From assembly GCA_013399855.1 (NCBI GenBank), contig VXAY01002371.1, positions 820,321 through 884,320 on the forward strand: 64,000 nucleotides of DNA, read 5' to 3'. The notes below the pieces were generated by a model. That model did not search any database. It saw nothing but the letters and a program-made list of their open reading frames with translations, and had not been told where the DNA came from. A program made the position numbers and the translations under genes. How positions within the stretch are numbered: the first letter of the stretch is position 1; the number at the start of each line of letters is the position of its first letter. Positions 13,351-25,072 of the stretch are shown here, piece by piece. This DNA comes from Oxyruncus cristatus (taxonomy: Eukaryota > Chordata > Aves > Passeriformes > Cotingidae).

Positions 13351-16300
13351 CTCTGAATTTGGAAATCTTCCTAATGTAACTTTTTTTGGCATTGTTTTCC
13401 TTTTTAGCATCTCCTTCCTACATTTTGCTTTTATTCAACTTATACTGTATTTGCTTGCAAGAATGCAGCTTGTCCTGTTTTGTTGTTGTTATGGTTATGT
13501 TCTGCACACTTCAAGACTTCTGATATTTTTTGAATCTTAACTTTCTCAAAAACTTTTCTTTGAAGCAGTGTAGTCCCTGAAGCAAGTGCTTTAAAATTTC
13601 CTTCTGGTTGAATGCACTGCAAAGCAGGTATGTGATTATTTGTTTTAAGATGGAGACTATGTTACAAAGCATGCTCAAAGTGCAAACATCTGTCAACCTC
13701 TCTGAAGCAAAGAATTAAGTTGTACACAGCATGTTCAGTGTCTCATCTCAGCTTCTCACTACAAACATCCCCAAAGCATTAACATGCTTTCATATTCACT
13801 CAGTAAAGGACAGTTAGACTTTAAAATTGGAAACACTGGACCAACTTAGAGAATTATCACCTTGCTATCATCAGATAATCTGTGCCTCACTCTGACTTAG
13901 TGTGCAGTGCTGCAGGAGGGAGTAGATTTCTACTCACTGTAGAAGTCACGCTATGAGTAATTTCCCTTGAAAAACATAAGACAATGATGTAAATGTTATA
14001 AAATGTTTCACAGTCACCCTGCCAAACTTCTTTGGGATCTTCCAGCCCTGCTTTAATTTACAAAAGTCTTGAGCTATGCAGAAAAACAGCACGTGGGGTA
14101 CTCATGTGCCTTCACTGTTCCCCATTTAAAAACTTCTACCATTAAGTAATGTTATCTCAAATCTTCTGATATGATATTGATTTTTTTGCTTCTCAGAATT
14201 TTCCCAGCCATGAAACTCCTGTAAAATTCCTATCATCCCCCCTCCCAGTTCTGGTTGCTTATTTATATTCCATCTATTCAAAGGAAAAGCAGAGTCAGGG
14301 GATGAAAAGTAGAGGCACCTCAGTGGAGGGAGCACCCATCTGGTTGAGACACAGTAAATATGTGGGACTGTCTTCAGGCGAGTTGTGGCTCTGCCTCCAC
14401 AGCATACAGTGTGGAAAATGGATTTATATTTCCATGTCCACAAGCCTGGACAAGTCGAAATGTCTCAGCTATAATACAGGATGGGTTGTAGGTACATGAA
14501 CTTTAGCTGCCTATTAGTATTAAAAAATTTGATTGGTAATTAATAGGTACTAAAAGTCTTTTTTCATCATATATTCCCTTAAGAATTCAGAGAATACAAG
14601 TGAAAAGCCTTTGCAAAAAGAGAAAATACACTGAGTTATAAAATGGATATAGAAGAGAATGTATCCTGTGTAATAAGAGATGAATGTTTGCCATTAGTTT
14701 AATGAAGGGGCCACAGAAACCTCCTTGGAGCCCCCAATTTGTCTAACAGTTAGTCCATTGTATACATATACAATACACAGTCACTTGTCCTTGTGAGGAT
14801 CATGTCTGGGGGAAGCCCAAAGGCTAAAAATGAAGCCATTTCCACATTTCTGAAGTTTAGATTTAAAGCATTGGGAATTCAAGAACCAAAACAAACCAAA
14901 ACCAACGCAGCTTTTGACTGCCCTATGTTTCTAAAATAGTATCTCATCCCTACAACAAACATTCTTCTTTGATTTTGGCTGAGGGCTTGGTCTATTCATG
15001 ATTTATTTCCACCTAATCTTTATGCTTCTGGATAAAAGGAGAAGAAATTTCAAGACATCTGTGTTCAGTTTTGCACCTACTTCCCCTGGTTCAAGCAAAC
15101 ATACCACATTTACATTATAGAAGATACAGATATTTTGGTCACTTTCGTTAGCAATACATGCAGTAATGAAGAGTGGGAAAATTTTAGCTCTCCGTCTTGA
15201 GAACAGTTAGAGGCTGTGATTTGGAAGGGGAGCTTGAATGAGGATGAAACGCGTAGTTTATCCTCTAACTTCTATGATCCATAACTCTATGGATGCTTAT
15301 GACAGAACACTCAAGCTAATAACAACTAAAGTAACTATTAAAATATCATTTTGAGGAGAAATTCTACTCTTGCAGAGATAAACAAGCCAATCAAATCTCT
15401 GAATTCGATGGGAGACTCACACTTTTGACTTTGTATCATAATTTCTTCCAGACCACTTGCATTTCATGCATATGCAGAACAGTGATGTAGTTTTTTCCTG
15501 ACCTGGGATCAGACACAGATGATCACAGCAAGAATAATTCCTCATCACATTTTGTTTGGCACAAGGAACACAGGCTAAAGTCCAGAAGAGTGGAGATGCA
15601 GCTGGTGCAATGTGCAGATTTTGGAGCAGTAAGCTTGTCCTACCACCCTTTCCTGGTTATCTGTCCTGAAGGGAAGGGGGATTTACACACCACATGATCT
15701 CTGTATGTATTTGGAGGTTTCCATTATGCAATTCAGGGTGAGATTTCCTACCCAGATGCCCATCTGTGATCTCCCATCCTTTGGCCAACATAAGACTAAA
15801 ATTGTAAGAGGTCTGTAACTCATTTTAGGATATAAGCAGGGACTGTCACACACAGTCCTTGAAACAGTCTGCTGTCCATGGCTAAATGCCAAGAAATAAA
15901 AATGGCAAGGCTGAGGAGAAGGCAATATGACCCTCGTTTCACAGTAAATTAACAATTTTCGTAAAGTTACAAGCATGGTCTTTTTGCTTTATGCTCCTTA
16001 AATACGAAAAAGCAAAAATTAGGCAGATCTTCAAAAGATGTTGTGTACTTCTCTAGTAAATGCAAATGACATATGGTTGAGCTTATTTGTGTTAATTGGA
16101 GATAAAAAGAAAGGAAAAAAAAGGTGACACCTTTTGAAGGAGCTTCCCATAAGGGCAATAGGAGCTGCCTTTACAAGGTGTGATGTTAAAGTCTGGCTTA
16201 GCTCAATCAGCAGCACATGTGCAGTCCCACTGAAACAGCTAAGGTCACTGCAGCAAGAGGTAGGGAAGTAAAATACAGTGGCAACAAAAAAATACCAGCA

Positions 16301-18649
16301 GCAATGACAGGGTAATTTTTTTTTATTTCGTTAAGCAACAGAAATCAGACCAGTTGATCATATTTGTTGCTCTGCTGTTTTTAAACAAAGTCTCTCAATC
16401 AGGAGATTACTCAGTTGAAGGCCCAGTATAATGAAGATATATGCTTTCTTTTTCCACAAGAATTGGAAGTAGTATGATCTAAGACTGACAACTCCAGCAT
16501 CTGGGAGTGCTTAAAGCAATTCATAGTTTTGCTCCAGTCATGTGAATCTGGACAAAGACTGCAGAAAAATTGGTTCAAAGGAAGCCTTGATATTGAGTAA
16601 AACTCAATAAATTCACAAGGAGACTTTGATTTATCTGCCTTGATTCATTATAAATGAATTACATTCTTTCTCCTCTTGCAAATGCTTGGCTGCTAATTTT
16701 GTGTAAACATTCATGACTATGTTAATTGTGTTGTATCTTTTTATATTCATTTTATAGATTTTATTTCTCTACTTTAGAGAAACTAAATAATTGATTTATA
16801 TAGTATACTTTTTCAACAGGCAATTTCATAAGTATTATCTTCCATATGTATTTTGTAGAGTTTTAAAAGAGATGCATACTGCATTCCAGAAATTCTGTTA
16901 GCAAAGAATCTAATTTAAAAGTGGAGGGAAATACTTTATGATACGCAGATCTTCTTGCTGCTTTGCATATTTCACAACATGAAACTGCAAGAATAACAAG
17001 AATGAACTACTTAAATGAGAGCTATTCTTACTCCATTAAAAATTTTAAAGGTTCCATGCTTCCCCCATTACTTTGCAAGCTGACACTGAATAAAACTCCT
17101 AATCCTATTGTATAGAATCAAAATGAAATTTTATATACAACTTAAAATTTTTCAGGTTTATATGTGCATGTGTTAAGGGAGGGATAAGAACACAAGATTC
17201 TGTATGTAATTGTCTGGGAATTGAGTCAAAACTAAGTTAGAAAAAGAACTCACTGAGCTGTTGCAATAAACTGCCTGAACCAGTCTCAGTCAGCATTTTG
17301 CACCTATAGGCGACTCATATTTGTGTATGTACACACTGGTACACAGGTCAGTGTTTTCACCTTTGGTACACCACTCTTTACCAGTCCCTCGTGTGAGGGG
17401 AGAATTACCAGATATTGTTCTAGCAATTTGTATATTACTCTGTGGGCTCGGTGTTTTTAAATTTTGACCTTCCGTTTTGTTTCTCAGTGATGTATCACCA
17501 CTCTATCGGCAAGCAGTTAAAAGCTTGCCAATAAAACTGAGTGTCTAAAAGACCGAGTTCCCTGCGCAGCAAAGGCAAACAGCTCTGAGAGACATCCTGT
17601 GGGTTGTCGCTCAGAAGGAAAGCTTCAACTGAAATACCGTGTGCTTCTGTTCTAAAGTTGGAAGCAGCAGGACATTGGTAGCTTAAGGAGGAGCAAAGGC
17701 AGTTTCATGCAACACATGCACTGTGCAGCCACTGCTCATGTAGATTATAATATGAAGTAAACTGATTTATAGATTTTCAAGTAAACTTTATCTCACGGTT
17801 CAGACCCTTTTTTGTATATTGTTTCTTCCTGAATTTGACCTAACTAATAAAATGACATCCCTGTGGCAGATTATACAAAAGCATCCAATGCATAATTCTG
17901 GTTACTACCACTTTCCCAAGCAAGGGTTCCACGCTATAGAGCTTGACATTTGATAGCGTTTTGCTATGTGAACACAGAGTTTTTCTGAAATAATTTGATT
18001 ACATGCAATCTGTCTTTGAATAAATCAGTAAAAGAACTTTCAGCTTGTGAATTTTTTCCTATATAAGGTCTGAGGTAGGCTGAAAAAACATAGGGCCAAA
18101 TTTAATGAAGGATTTACCCCCTGTTGTTCAGACAGCTGCCTTTGAAAATCCTACCTGAAGTCTGAGACTACTAAGCACTAAAGGCACCACATCAGCTGCT
18201 GTTTTCCCACCCCAGTAGGAAGGGATTTCATTCTTCTCCCCTGTAAATACAAATCATCCCTCCACCTTGCACACCGCACTAGGTGTCCACCACTCTGTCT
18301 TCACCTTGGTGCACCACTGTTTTCAAGTCCCTCATAAGAACTTGCTTCCCACTTCTTTTTTTAATTTCACTTTGCCTTTCGCTTGCCTTCTCCCTTTATT
18401 CCCTGCCCCTACTCCTAAAACCAAATAAGCTGGAGAGTTGTCTCACAATGGTTGGAGCCCTCACCTGTGAGAGAGACCTTGTTTTTAGGTTTGCCTTCTT
18501 TTATAACCAGCAGTGGTGTTGTTACTCCTACTATAATATTACGAGTTAGAATATTAATTTTAGGGGTAGATCTAGAGATGTGGATTGAGGTTCCTTATAG
18601 ACCAGACTAGGTGGCTGCTTCATCCCATAATGTTCCCAGCTCCAATACC

Positions 18650-18669
18650 AACACACCTCTTGGTGTGTT
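18650..18669. repeat. Inverted repeat, 8-bp arms, 4-base loop
   Basis: AACACACC TCTT GGTGTGTT: perfect arms. Isolated hairpin in intergenic sequence; no associated gene. Confidence 0.7.
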
Positions 18670-21600
18670 AGCTTACTTCTCCCTGAAGCCTTTTTCTATG
18701 CTACAGGGTGCACTACAAGGAGCTGTAAAAGTCTCTCAAATTGGCTGAGGTAAATCAGTACTAGGATGGCTGTCTGCCCACCCTGGCTAGTCCCACTGAC
18801 AGCACCACACTAGCCTGTCACTGCTGCTCTCTGATATTGCAGTGGTGTAGCACTGCCTGGAGTTGCATGCATACACCAACTATTTTGGAGGTAGCTGTGT
18901 GTTTCTAACATATTTTACATTTTCTGGATTTAGACATAAGTGTCTACTACAATTAATGCCTATCTACTTTAATTAGTGCCTAGTTAGCACTAGTGCTGCA
19001 TTTTCCCCATGTGACTATCTTTATGTGTCTCTATGTGTCTAAATCTGCCCAGCACATCATATGATGTTACTCTGTTAACTGTCTAAACAAATGTAACCTT
19101 TAATGTTGTGTGAAAACTGCTGTTTACACATTGAAACTTCTGCCTTTCTATTAGTAGTTTCTGCAGACAAATCCAGGAATTAGACTGCTGTTGTAAAATC
19201 GATACAAAGCCTAAGGGAACACAGCTGGGGAGTTCTGAGTGGATATTTCTGAGAGGAAAAGATTGATCATCAAGGCTATACATTATACAACATCCTCTTT
19301 TATAACTAGTCTCAACTGCCTCTTCTGAATGATATGCATGCTGATTAAACAGGAAAGCAACCTGGCTGAATTCTCTTGTTACCCATTTTCTGAGAAAATT
19401 TATCAAACAAATAAAAAAAATTATATAAGGACTTCAGACAGCTCTGTGAGTAGCTCTTTACTAGAGATAGCCAGCCATGCCAGGGGATTAATATAAATTC
19501 CTTCTGATAAATCCATCACACTCCAAGTGATATAATCAGAACATGCTCCAGTAATTCCAAGTATGATTTCAATTACAAATTATAAATATCGCTTCTGAAG
19601 GGAACCTGCTCCATCAGAGTGTCACTAGGTTGTATCCATCTGTCACACAAGCTCATTTTCCTGTCATCAGATATTTACTGTCATATTTTTCCTGGGTATA
19701 TATTCCTGAATGGTCCAAAAAAGGACAGAAATGAATACCACCAGCAAGCACAGAGCTGCAATTCCAGTTCAGTCAAGGCAGAAGAAACTTGTAAAGGTTC
19801 TATATGTATGAAATGAAAGAGTATGGTGCACCCTTGTTTCATCTTCTTCAAACTATCAAGTGTTGCTGAATAAAGCAAAATAAAGCCTGCATAGTTGCTA
19901 TCAATCACCCTGTTATACTCTGAACTCTTTCTGATTTGCAGAGAGTGCTGGAGGAATTGAAAGCTGTGATGTTTCATGGGTGCTTCTCAGATGACATTAC
20001 ATTATGTCATTCTGTTATGCTAGAGAACCTCACTCAGTGAAGCCTTGCATCTATATTAACTCTATCCTCACTGTCTTGTGGAAACTAGGGCCTAGTTTGT
20101 ATTTTATCCCTTTCTAGTTACTTATACCTTTGCAGTCAATTCAGAAATATTACAGCTGAGAAATTTTGCTTAATGAGAATTTATTTAGTGGATTTACTTA
20201 GGAAAAATGGAAAAGAACAATGTTCAGATGTTTCTAAGAATAGGAGAAATATGTATTGCCTATGTTAGAAACAAAATCCTACCACTGCAAAAATGGGAAA
20301 TTCTAGTGCATATGTTCCTTGGAACACTGGTCTTTGTGTTTTAGGAGTGAGGGTTTTGCTATTTCTTTGGAAGATTGGAGACTTCTCTGCAACCTTGGGT
20401 CACGTGTGCTCAGTAAATGAGAGCTACAGCACTCCAGCAGCCTGGTGCAGACATTCCCAAACAAGATACTAGTGACTTGGGCTCAGCATCCTGAGCTCAC
20501 AGCCCAGTTGGCGAGACATTATGTTCAGGCTGGCTGAGCTGGTGGGTAACCCATGCTGACCTGGCCAAATGAGTCTCTCTGCCAAGAACTGCCAACACAC
20601 CACCTCCTTGCTCTCTTTATCTCACTTCTTGAACTTGTTTCTGAATCGATGTATTTGAAATTATGATTCAGTGCAGGAATATCTAGCGCAGTACCAATGT
20701 GGACTCACTTGGAAATTTTTGGCAGCTCTGCTCTCTCCTTTTTACAGAGGAGCATCCCCTTCCAGCCCCAGGGAAAGTGCTTCTGTGCTCACAATGTCCT
20801 TCTCGCTGGAACCACTGCAGCCAGGAGTGGGATTCAGTCTGAGCAAGAGCTGGACATCCTCTGGATGAGGTCATGGAAGAAAACTGATTTGGACAAAGAT
20901 CCTGGAGCTCTGGGAGAGCAGGCAAAAAAGCAGGACAAGGTCAAGGCGAGATGAGGATGAGGACTGCTGCAGTGAATACCACTCTGAAAATGATTGATTC
21001 TGCGTCTGCTAGCACCAGAGCACTCCCACATGATGTCAGGCAGATTACTTGAACTACAGGTGGCCACCGAGTGCTCTTTTTATGCTTGGTGTTCAGTTTG
21101 AGAGTCTGAGGTCTGATTTGTGGAAGTAGTTAGCATTCACAGCTGTACCTGAAGTCAAAGGGAGCTATGCTTCAAACATACAGAATACTGCATCATGATA
21201 ACTATTTCACCAAGGCAAACCCCAGTCATCTCAAGGCCGGCAACCAAAATTAATTGACATATTTACCCTTAATCTCTCTGCGTCTCATTTCCCAATAAGT
21301 AAAATGGTGATGTTTGTTGCATCTCATGAACGTAATTTATAAGCATTTATCATATGTTCAAGGTACTGCAACAATGAATGCTGTAGAAAAACCTGTTCCC
21401 ATGTTAATAATTCCACATTACAAGCAGGATTTAATAGCTTTAAACAAAGCCTGAGGACATATGCTGAACAAAGAGATTAAATGTAAACTGAAAAGCTGCA
21501 CATTCAGTGAGCAGTGTCTCTCCCATGCACTGTACAAGACAGTGGTCCCCTGAACAAAACGATATCATCACACAGTTAAAGGCTAAATTGTAAGTCATAC

Positions 21601-22150
21601 CCTGTACAAGTCAAAACACATTTGTCTGAAAACTCTTACCTTTGGCTTATCCTAAAGTGTCAATATTTGGGTTTTAAGCAATAATAATCCTTTAAGGGGG
21701 GGTGTGTGTTTAGGATTCTTTGGGTTTATTTGTGTGAATGGGAATGTCATAAGTTAAGGATGTATATATGTTTTAATTGCTTTATGCTGTGTGTGTAAAA
21801 TCATACTGTTTTTGTTAAAGCAGATGGGTAAGAGGGGAATTAAAAATAGGAAAACAGTTGCACTTTACCAAGCTATAGCACAAGGTAAATAGTATTTATT
21901 TTCCTGTGCATTGCCCTAGCTAGGCATTCTAACACATCACACATAGGTGTTATAGTTCATATATGTGGAAGTAAATACTTTTACAGCTAATTTGTACATT
22001 TAGGTATATGTTTCAACAAAAAATATTTCTATTCTACCTCCCAAGAGATTTTTTTTTTTAACTGTTGATGCCTAGAAATATGGCAAACACTCTCAACAGT
22101 ACAGTCTTCCCACTCAAATTTTACTCCATTGATTGGGCTCTGTTTCCATC

Positions 22151-22165
22151 TTTTTTTTTTTTTTT
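22151..22165. repeat. Poly-T run (15 T)
   Basis: Uninterrupted T15 in AT-rich intergenic sequence, no recognisable retrocopy attached. Confidence 0.85.
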
Positions 22166-23301
22166 AAATCCCTTCCTAGAGATCAAAGACATTCTTTGCA
22201 ACCGGAAGAATAAAGATTTATTGATTCACCTCACAGGTGTTGTCTGTCTTCTCCTAAAAGCACCCATTTTTCTCAAACATTCAGTGTAAGTGCTTACCTG
22301 TTTCTCATCTGCAGTAGCAATTAGCACTATTAACAAAATCTGCACTGTTGTCATTCGAACAAGACAGTAGATATGGAAGTATTCAAAAGAATATAAAACA
22401 TGAAAACATCAAGGGAAGCAGTGCACGTTAAGTAAGCCCCCAATACTTCCTAAGTGTTTCAAAGTAACATTCATGAGAATTAAGAAGTGGTAGTTTAACC
22501 ATGCAGTTAGACTTACGACTTTATCTGGTGAAAGGTGTTGGCTACTTCTGTTTTAAGTGAACTGTAGTCCTAAAGATTTATCCCAAAGTGGACTTATTTT
22601 TTGTATTCTGTTACTTTTCTCTTTTTCAGAAATGAAGTGCCATAACTAGCTTTGCCTTTGCTACGGGTTTTGTGTAAGATTGTGAAGTATCTGTGGATTA
22701 ATGTCGTAGAACTGTGTAACTGAAACCAGGAGATTCCCCTCCAAACTAAGGTGTGCTCTTTCAGGCCAAATGCTGGTGGGTATTTTTTAAAAAGGAATGC
22801 TATGAGAATGGTTATTTATTGATAGATTCTGTCTTTGTGCTCTTATCCACACCAGCAAGATCAATTTCCATATTTCAGCAGATGCCCTATGCTGCTGGTT
22901 GCCAACAAAAAACCCTAAGCCAATAGTGTAGGTAAAATTCAAGCATTTACCCAAGCCTTTCAGGGCAAGTGGCAAAAACATCTGAATGCAGTCTCTTGAG
23001 CAAAATTTCCAGCTGCAAGTGTACAAAGATTATGAGTCAGGCCCCGTAGATCAGAATACATTTTTTAAGTCTAAAAATGAAAAGCCTGATTGTTTTTTAA
23101 TTTCTGACCTGAGTTGCACTTGGGTCATGATTTCCTACTTTTTTCCCAAAACACAGTGGATAGAACTTTGCTGTTGCTTAGAAATGAAGAGTCTCATGTG
23201 ACCCCATGAGCAAGTTCTTGAGAAAGCCCTCCTGCTTCCAGCCAGGTCCATAAAACAAAAGGGTGAACTAGCATTACCACCCGAGATCTCCTCCCTCCAC
23301 C

Positions 23302-23320
23302 GCTGCGCTGGCAACGCAGC
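23302..23320. promoter_or_regulatory. RFX X-box-like site and small hairpin upstream of the UST island
   Basis: GCTGCGCTGGCAAC at 23302-23315 matches 11 of 14 positions of the palindromic RFX X-box (GTTGCCATGGCAAC). The same bases form 6-bp arms GCTGCG/CGCAGC with a 7-base loop. It lies about 450 bases upstream of the CpG island. The match is seen; binding is speculative. Confidence 0.3.
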
Positions 23321-23339
23321 TGGATGGGGGAATGAAATG

Positions 23340-23700
23340 TATTTCTACTTCAGACAATGCCCAAGAACAAGAATAGCTCCAAATAAGCCATCAGGACATA
23401 CCGGGGACATATGTTGTATAAAGAGGATGAAGCTATTAAACAGCTCAGCGCTGAGTGAATGCCATTGACCTGCCAGTCACAGGGTTGGAAGCGCCTGTCT
23501 AGGAAAAATAGCATGATTGAGTAATTAGAGGCTGTATCATAAACCATATGTACAAGGGGATCAAATGAAAACTGCATGAGCAATCTTTTATAATTTCTGT
23601 ACTTGTCTAAAGCCTTGACCCCAACAGACAACAGCTCCGCTTCAACCACCCTAGCAAAGCTGCAAGGAAAAAAGTGGTCACGCTCTTCCCTCACGAACGA
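23340..23700. promoter_or_regulatory. Candidate proximal non-coding regulatory element
   Basis: Non-repetitive, moderately GC sequence just upstream of the CpG island, with a homeodomain-type TAATTAG core near 23521-23528 and no repeat signature. Position and texture resemble conserved promoter-proximal elements, but conservation cannot be judged here. The open frame on the - strand here (23350-23694) has no recognisable protein features. Confidence 0.25.
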
Positions 23701-23909
23701 TGTTACACGACTGTAAAGGCAGCGGATCTTAACGCTGCGTTACTCTTGTCTCCATCACTCTGATGTCAGACCCCGGCGGGCCGGGGCAGGTGTGTGGGGC
23801 CGGGCAGGGCCGAGTGCCGCAGCACCCGGGGCGGCGGCGGCGGCGGCGCCCGCAGGGGTCGCTCGCGCGAAGGCCACGGGCGCATGGAGGGACCGGGGCC
23901 GGGGCGGGC

Positions 23910-23917
23910 NNNNNNNN
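23910..23917. other. Assembly gap (8 N)
   Basis: Eight N bases inside the densest GC stretch of the CpG island, flanked by GGGGCCGGGGCGGGC and GCCGGGCGGCGCG. Probably unresolved G-rich sequence; the true length is unknown, so any reading frame crossing it is unreliable. Confidence 0.95.
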
Positions 23918-23983
23918 GCCGGGCGGCGCGCACAAGTCGGCCCCGAGTTGGAGGCGGCCGGCGGCGGAGGGCTGGCTGTAACT

Positions 23984-24298
23984 TGACACCGGGGCGAGAG
24001 GCCGAGCGGAGAGAGGGAGCGAGAGCGGCGGCGGAGGAGGAGGAGAGGAGCCCCAGGGAGCGGGATGGTGACCACCTCCTTCCCCTCCCCTTAGCGGCGC
24101 TCCGCAGCAGCAGCAGCAGCCGCCGCCGCCGCCGCAGCGCCGGGGACTCTCGCCTGCCGTGGAGCCGGCGATGGGGACGGGACGGGTCCCCTGAGCTGCC
24201 GGGAACTTTCCCCGGCGCGGGCAGCCGGAGCCGGGCAGGCGGATGGAGGATGCGCTTCCCCCGGCGGGCTGCGTGACCCGGCGGCGGCGAAGGGGAGG
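23984..24298 (+). other. UST: Probable UST 5'UTR with CAG/CCG runs
   Basis: GC-rich leader upstream of the UST ATG; the 5' limit is arbitrary because the start site is unknown. It contains a CAG run at about 24104-24120 continuing directly into a CGC run to about 24135, and upstream ATGs at 24065 (9 codons, stop TAG 24092), 24171 (7 codons, stop 24192), 24243 (19 codons) and 24250 (8 codons, stop 24274). Such a leader predicts structured, uORF-limited translation. Confidence 0.6.
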
Positions 24299-24302
24299 AT
24301 GA
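24243..24302 (+). other. uORF whose stop overlaps the UST start codon (ATGA)
   Basis: ATG at 24243 opens a 19-codon frame, +1/+2 shifted from UST, that ends at TGA 24300-24302. The stop overlaps the UST ATG (24299-24301) as ATGA. Purine at -3 of the uORF ATG is G. The arrangement is seen directly; any role in termination-reinitiation or in lowering UST translation is inference. Confidence 0.6.
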
Positions 24303-24554
24303 AGAAGAAGCAGCAGCACGGCAGCGGGGACTGCCCGGTGCCCCGGCCCCCCGCGGCGGCAGCGGCGACGGGAGGGGGCCTGGGCCAGGGCGGGGGCTTG
24401 AAGAGGCGGCGGCCCCTCTCCCTTCTGCCCTTCCTCTCGCTGCGCGACTACGGCTTCTGCATGGCCGCCCTGCTGCTCTTCTGTTTGGGCTCCCTCTTCT
24501 ACCAGCTCAATGGGGGCCCCCCGCACTTTCTGCTGGACCTGCGGCACTATCTGG
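24299..24554 (+). CDS. UST: Uronyl 2-sulfotransferase, first coding exon (partial gene)
   Basis: UST transfers sulfate from PAPS to the 2-O position of uronic acids, mainly iduronate in dermatan/chondroitin sulfate, in the Golgi lumen. This exon encodes 85 codons plus the first base of the next. The product starts MKKKQQH, has a Pro/Ala/Gly-rich cytoplasmic tail (residues 8-34), a basic KRRR stop-transfer patch (35-38), one hydrophobic anchor (about 51-68, YGFC to LFY) and the start of the lumenal stem (NGGPP, FLLDLRHYLG). From memory, human UST shares MKKKQQH and nearly all of the SLRDYGFCMA to YLG block, while the Ala/Gly tail differs. The PAPS-binding and catalytic exons are outside the window (human protein about 406 aa). 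The start is supported by homology, A at -3, and an in-frame stop at 24092-24094 with no later in-frame ATG. High confidence in identity; exon end inferred from the donor. Confidence 0.95.
24370..24396 (+). other. G-quadruplex motif in UST exon 1 coding strand
   Basis: Four or more G runs of three to five (at 24370-24372, 24374-24378, 24382-24384, 24388-24390, 24392-24396) separated by 1-3 bases, within the codons for the Gly-rich tail. It fits the canonical G3+N1-7 pattern on the sense strand, so it would also be present in the mRNA. Folding is predicted, not shown. Confidence 0.7.
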
Positions 24555-24560
24555 GTAAGG
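24555..24560 (+). other. UST: Splice donor of UST exon 1
   Basis: CTGG|GTAAGG. The exon would end after the first base of a glycine codon, as expected from my recollection of the conserved protein (YLG continuing into the next exon). Without splicing the reading frame leaves the recognisable UST sequence at once and stops near 24712. Confidence 0.9.
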
Positions 24561-25072
24561 GCAGCCGGCGGCGGGGACTTGTTGCGGCTCTTCCTCACCC
24601 CCCGGGGCGGCTGTGCCGGGGCCTCCCGCCGCCCGGGGGACACGGCCGAGGGGCAGCCTGGGGCTGGGGCGGCGGGAGGCCGGGGCTGCCCGGGCGGTGC
24701 TGTGGGGTCTGACACCGGGGCGGGACTGGCCGGCGGCGCCCCGAGAGCCGAGCGTGGGGGCGCGCCCTCCCAGAAGTTCGTGCTGGCGAGAGCAGAGTCT
24801 CCTCGGAACTTTCTCAGACCCGAGACCACTCTGCACCCTGGGGCGGCTCTTTGTCTCCCCGGTCCCCATTGCAGAGCGCTCTGCCCCTCGCCGTCGGGTC
24901 GGTCCGAGGCGGTGGCGGCGGAGCGGAGGGCAGCGCACCGGGGCAGCTCGGGCGCAGCTGCCCGGAGCTGTCAGCGCCTCCCCGCCCGGCGCTGTGTCCC
25001 GGAGAGGAGGAAGGGGGTACGGGTGGCCCATAGCAGAAGATGCTGTTGTAATAATCCAACCACCAAACAAAT

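Larger units (their letters stand above)
9116..23294. other. Intergenic flank, no supported gene
   Basis: AT-rich non-coding DNA. Apart from a weak U4-like relic (13231-13350), short inverted repeats (18650-18669, 18986-18997) and a T15 run (22151-22165), nothing was recognised. Two regions, 11220-11640 and 20420-20960, are GC-richer and carry overlapping open frames of 60-130 codons without known domains. Confidence 0.65.
23760..25020. promoter_or_regulatory. UST: CpG island promoter of UST
   Basis: A sharp change from AT-rich flank to GC- and CpG-dense sequence begins near 23760 and ends near 25015. It covers the 5'UTR, exon 1 and the first 460 bases of intron 1. It has GC-box-like strings (for example around 23891-23909), a CGG run near 23830-23848 and no obvious TATA box, which fits a dispersed housekeeping/developmental promoter. 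The transcription start cannot be placed from sequence alone. An 8-N gap lies at 23910-23917. Confidence 0.9.

Noticed and set aside
23794..24276. 160-codon + strand frame ending 22 bases before the UST start
   Set aside because: It runs through the N gap, so the frame is unknown, and its composition is that of GC-rich non-coding sequence; at most its last part is a short uORF (24250-24276).
23729..24829. 366-codon open frame on the minus strand across the CpG island
   Set aside because: It crosses the N gap, is Pro/Ala/Gly/Arg-rich low-complexity as expected from GC-rich DNA read antisense, and overlaps the real UST exon.
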